NCBI GenBank assembly: GCA_050288105.1
Contig: JBNKDE010000001.1
Location: forward strand, 186,001 to 250,000
Source: JACNJF01 sp050288105
GTDB taxonomy: Bacteria; Pseudomonadota; Gammaproteobacteria; GCA-001735895
DNA length: 64,000 bases
Direction of reading: 5' to 3'
Below the pieces are notes generated by a model. The model saw only the letters and a program-made list of their open reading frames with translations, was not told the origin of the DNA and ran no database searches. The translations under genes and the position numbers were made by a program. Positions 61,159 through 64,000 of the stretch are shown piece by piece (within the stretch, counting starts at the first letter, position 1; every line of letters starts with the position of its first letter).

Positions 61159-63273
61159 CTACCTGGGTAACAGGATAATAAATGATGCACCGCCACGATC
61201 CGATGTTGTATAACTGATATGTCCTTTGAGTTCTGCAATCAGTTTATTGACGATTGTCAGCCCGAGGCCTGAGTGTTCCGGCCCTTTTGTTGTCTGTACT
61301 GGTGTAAACAGATGCTCAATAATGTTTGCTGGAAGTCCTTCCCCGTCATCCGAAATGCTAATTTCTATATACTGAGTTTTATTTACCACCACTAAAGACC
61401 TTGTTCTTATTGTAACTGTGCCTTTTTGCGGCAATGCTTCTGCGGCATTTTTTACCAGGTTTGTAATCACCTGTTTTAGCTTGTTTGCATCAGTCTGAAT
61501 GCTGGGCAGCTTTGAGTCCAGCTGTAATTCGCTATTAATCTGGTTGATTTTGTAAAGTGTGGGTTTGAGCACATCCAGCATGTTTGTAATCAGGCTATTC
61601 ACATTTACCTGAGTGTGGTTTTCGTCAAGGGTTTGATCATCTTTTAACTGAAGTAGTATCTTACTGACTCGGTTTACCTCCGACTTTATAGTTTCAAGAT
61701 GTTCCTTATTATTAGATTCAGGATCCATTCCCATGGAGAGCAATTCGAGATAGTTATTGATGATGCTAAGAGGATTGTTTATCTCATGTATGACTTTCCT
61801 GGTATGTATATCTCTCTCTGTTTTTTCGTCAAGCATTTGTTGCTGATATTTGTTATTCACTTCGTTCTGTCTGGCAAAAGCATCAGAAACAATGGTGCCG
61901 AAGTGCAGTAATAACTCATCGTCATGGTGAAACTTTTCTGCCATTTCAGCATTGCAGCCGATTGAAATGACCGCCAGCAGGTTCTGGTTATGCAGCAGGG
62001 GCAGGCAAATCATCTCTTTACAAAGCAGAGTTGAGAGTATCTGCACATCGATGATCGGCAGTTCGGTAAAATCACTTTGATGGCCAGTTACTTTTATCTG
62101 TCTCTGTAACGCGGCTTCAGCTACCAGGCTGCGCTTCGGCTTTAATTTAATGCTATATGAACCGCCAGCAGGGATGTTCTTACTGTGACTGGCAAAGCCA
62201 TTTAATACTGTATTTTCCGCATCTGGAAAAAAGAACATGGCAGATGAAAAACCGAACAGGAGCAACAGTTGATCACTTATCAGCTGGATCATTTCGGTTA
62301 AATCTTCAACGTCATCAAAGGTTTTCTGTACACCCTCCAGTAATGCAATCTGCCGCATTTTCCTGGCCAGTTGAATACGTATGGATTCGTGGTCTACATT
62401 AGCACGCGGAATGGTGTGATCTTCATCGACTTCTATACCAAAACCACGCGCATCAGACACTGCAAGCTGGGTAGCTTCCAGTACCAGGTTTTCGATCATT
62501 GACTGGTTCAGACCGAAGAACTGATCCTCTGCCAGGTATTTGCGGTTGTTATGATTCAGTCGATTACACAACTGCGAAGCAAGGCTGGTTAATTTGACCA
62601 GAGGGTGGGTATCCAGGAGTAATTCTGCAGGTTTGTGCTGATACCTGATGGCATCACTTAATACGGAATCAACCTCCCATTGCGCAACCATATCAGCTGC
62701 CAGGTCAGCGCTATTCTGGCCATAACGCTCCTGCTCCTTGAACAGCAGAGCGTTCTGATCAGGCACCGATGCCATCATTTGCTGGTATTTGACGGGGTCA
62801 TTGGTGAACAGGATCAACTGTCCCATTTGATGCAGTAAGCCTGCCAGGTGTGCTTCGTCAGGGTGGGGGTAACCCGTTAGATTAGCCAGCTTTCTGGCCA
62901 GGTGTGCACAAATGAGTGCATCGAGCCATGAACTGCCCAGTGTTTCGCCCATCTCCTGACTAAACTGTGAAAAAAACTGGTGTACCGCGGAGGTTAAAGC
63001 TATCGATTTGATCGTTTTAGTGCCAAGAACAACCAGAATTCGCTTTAATTCACGCGATTCATTCCACTGACTGTATGCCGCCGAGTTTGATATAGTTATA
63101 ACCTTGGCACACAGAGCAGTATCTTTTTCGATAATTGCTTCCAGTTCCTCAAAACTGACATCGGTTCTATGACATAAATCGATTAATTTGATCAGTACAT
63201 GGGGTGCTGGTGGCAGTCTGGTGTAATCAAGATCAGTAATGCTTTTTACTGAATTTGCCATAATGTTTAACAT
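61159..63273 (-). CDS. HDOD-GAF sensor histidine kinase
   Basis: 704-aa soluble protein. An HDOD domain (about 15-215, LPPAPHVLIKLIDL and ISNSAAYS), a GAF-like domain (about 320-460) and a histidine kinase with HEINNPLSIINN (H near 495), TNLVKNAAEALP, DDGEGLP and GLGLTIV. No membrane helix, so the signal is cytoplasmic. An alternative ATG is four codons in (63261); neither has a clear ribosome binding site. It forms an operon with the downstream REC-PAS-GGDEF-EAL protein and is divergent from the MinD-like gene. Confidence 0.88.
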   Translation of the reverse strand: MLNIMANSVKSITDLDYTRLPPAPHVLIKLIDLCHRTDVSFEELEAIIEKDTALCAKVITISNSAAYSQWNESRELKRILVVLGTKTIKSIALTSAVHQFFSQFSQEMGETLGSSWLDALICAHLARKLANLTGYPHPDEAHLAGLLHQMGQLILFTNDPVKYQQMMASVPDQNALLFKEQERYGQNSADLAADMVAQWEVDSVLSDAIRYQHKPAELLLDTHPLVKLTSLASQLCNRLNHNNRKYLAEDQFFGLNQSMIENLVLEATQLAVSDARGFGIEVDEDHTIPRANVDHESIRIQLARKMRQIALLEGVQKTFDDVEDLTEMIQLISDQLLLLFGFSSAMFFFPDAENTVLNGFASHSKNIPAGGSYSIKLKPKRSLVAEAALQRQIKVTGHQSDFTELPIIDVQILSTLLCKEMICLPLLHNQNLLAVISIGCNAEMAEKFHHDDELLLHFGTIVSDAFARQNEVNNKYQQQMLDEKTERDIHTRKVIHEINNPLSIINNYLELLSMGMDPESNNKEHLETIKSEVNRVSKILLQLKDDQTLDENHTQVNVNSLITNMLDVLKPTLYKINQINSELQLDSKLPSIQTDANKLKQVITNLVKNAAEALPQKGTVTIRTRSLVVVNKTQYIEISISDDGEGLPANIIEHLFTPVQTTKGPEHSGLGLTIVNKLIAELKGHISYTTSDRGGASFIILLPR

Positions 63274-63381
63274 ATTGCATTAAGTATATTAATTAAGTCA
63301 ATGATTAAATTAGGAATATATGAGCTTGTTCATATTGTTTTATTTTCCGGAAAATCTCAGTATTAAAACTGGCCCAATGCA

Positions 63382-64000
63382 ATGACGTTACCCTTGCAGT
63401 CTGATTACGATCAAATCGAGAAAGTGGGTGCTCGCCTGGTTGCGGTTAACAATCAATATGCAAAAAATACTGACTCATCTTTGTTAGTTAATCTGGCTGT
63501 ATGTCTGCGCAAGCTGGGTAATTCGGCATGCGTATTCGAATCAGCACACGCTTCTCATAGGTTAGAATATATTGAAAATCAAATAGATGGAGTCTCTACC
63601 TCTGATTTAATCAATGGCGATATTTTAATCGATGAATTAATGGTTAAAGGACCAGTTGGGGTGGATATTATCCCTTATAGTGATGGCATCGCCGAATTTG
63701 CCCATCTGGGTGCTGAACAAAAGCAAAATCTGTTCCTGGCATTTACACAGTTGCAGAACAACTATGATTTCATCCTGATCGATACGGCGGCCGGGATAAG
63801 CCTGTCCACAATCAGTGAGCTTCTTGGGGCTGGTGCGCTGGTCATTACCATAACACCTGCTGCTGAATCGCTTTCTGCTGCTTTCAACTTACTCAGGGAA
63901 ATCAAACAACGCGTGTTTCAGCATCCGGTGAAAGTGATCGTGAACCTGGTGGCAGGGGAAAATGAGGCTAAACGGATTATTGCTCGCCTCAGTGTTGCTG
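63382..64000 (+). CDS. MinD/FlhG-like ATPase-fold protein, partial, P-loop apparently lost
   Basis: Open from ATG 63382 to the window end (206 codons). The fold is that of MinD/FlhG/ParA: LVNLAVCLRKLG follows the expected P-loop position, FILIDTAAGIS is the Walker B-like strand and VITITPAAESLSAA a later signature. The deviant Walker A is missing: where KGGVGKT should be, the sequence reads YAKNTDS, without the glycines or either lysine. It may therefore not bind ATP in the normal way. It is divergent from the HDOD kinase. Function unknown; a role in polar or flagellar/pilus placement would be a guess. Confidence 0.7.
   Translation, partial: MTLPLQSDYDQIEKVGARLVAVNNQYAKNTDSSLLVNLAVCLRKLGNSACVFESAHASHRLEYIENQIDGVSTSDLINGDILIDELMVKGPVGVDIIPYSDGIAEFAHLGAEQKQNLFLAFTQLQNNYDFILIDTAAGISLSTISELLGAGALVITITPAAESLSAAFNLLREIKQRVFQHPVKVIVNLVAGENEAKRIIARLSVA

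Overview
The window looks like chromosomal DNA of a mid-GC, probably marine gammaproteobacterium. TadA next to MltF, YaaA, a DUF480 (YceH) protein, an Rpf (DSF) quorum-sensing set and several c-di-GMP proteins all fit that group; the order cannot be fixed from sequence alone. I see no phage, insertion sequence or CRISPR array. Most of the first 42 kb is accessory catabolism and metal resistance. The last 22 kb reads as core genome plus a signalling cluster.

Region 1 (1-6.1 kb) has two aldehyde dehydrogenases, a tartrate/D-malate-type dehydrogenase (TtuC-like) and a CDGSH-glutamate synthase fusion. It carries traces of a decayed segmental duplication: a leader of about 145 bp occurs twice, and an internally deleted ttuC fragment sits upstream of the intact gene. 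Region 2 (6.2-10.2 kb) is a copper operon (MerR regulator, CopZ-like chaperone, CopA ATPase) followed by a His-rich zinc CDF exporter. Region 3 (10.3-20.1 kb) is amine/amino-acid catabolism: PuuB-like oxidase, HAD hydrolase, GNAT, class III aminotransferase, GhrA-like reductase, AspA, M20 amidohydrolase and a DadA-like oxidase. Region 4 (20.1-24.4 kb) is a MerR regulator convergent with and overlapping a ZntA-type ATPase, plus an MFS transporter. Region 5 (24.6-32.3 kb) is a Dpp/Opp-type ABC importer, a second GNAT and a FieF-like CDF transporter.

Region 6 (32.4-41.8 kb) has a porin behind an unusual structured leader, an Lrp/AsnC regulator, a third GNAT, and an operon of HAD, hydroxylysine-kinase-like phosphotransferase, class III phospho-lyase-type enzyme, EutB/BhcB-like and EutC/BhcD-like proteins. 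Pseudogene fragments of the Lrp and GNAT genes flank the porin. GNAT and HAD genes of the same subfamilies recur in regions 3, 5 and 6 beside different PLP and FAD enzymes, so the whole stretch looks like an amplified and partly decayed catabolic super-locus for amines or amino acids, with its own importer and Lrp regulator. The operon at 36.7-41.8 kb is my best candidate for an undescribed pathway.

Region 7 (42.2-53.7 kb) holds tadA, mltF, yaaA, tRNA-Ser(GGA), a membrane diguanylate cyclase, a secreted GDPD, a divergent MobR/MobA-like pair for 3-hydroxybenzoate, a small coiled-coil protein, a DUF480 protein and an MFS transporter. Region 8 (54-64 kb) is a DSF signalling cluster, rpfG-rpfC with convergent rpfF, next to a two-gene operon (HDOD-GAF histidine kinase, then REC-PAS-GGDEF-EAL). 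The window ends inside a MinD/FlhG-like gene whose P-loop looks lost.
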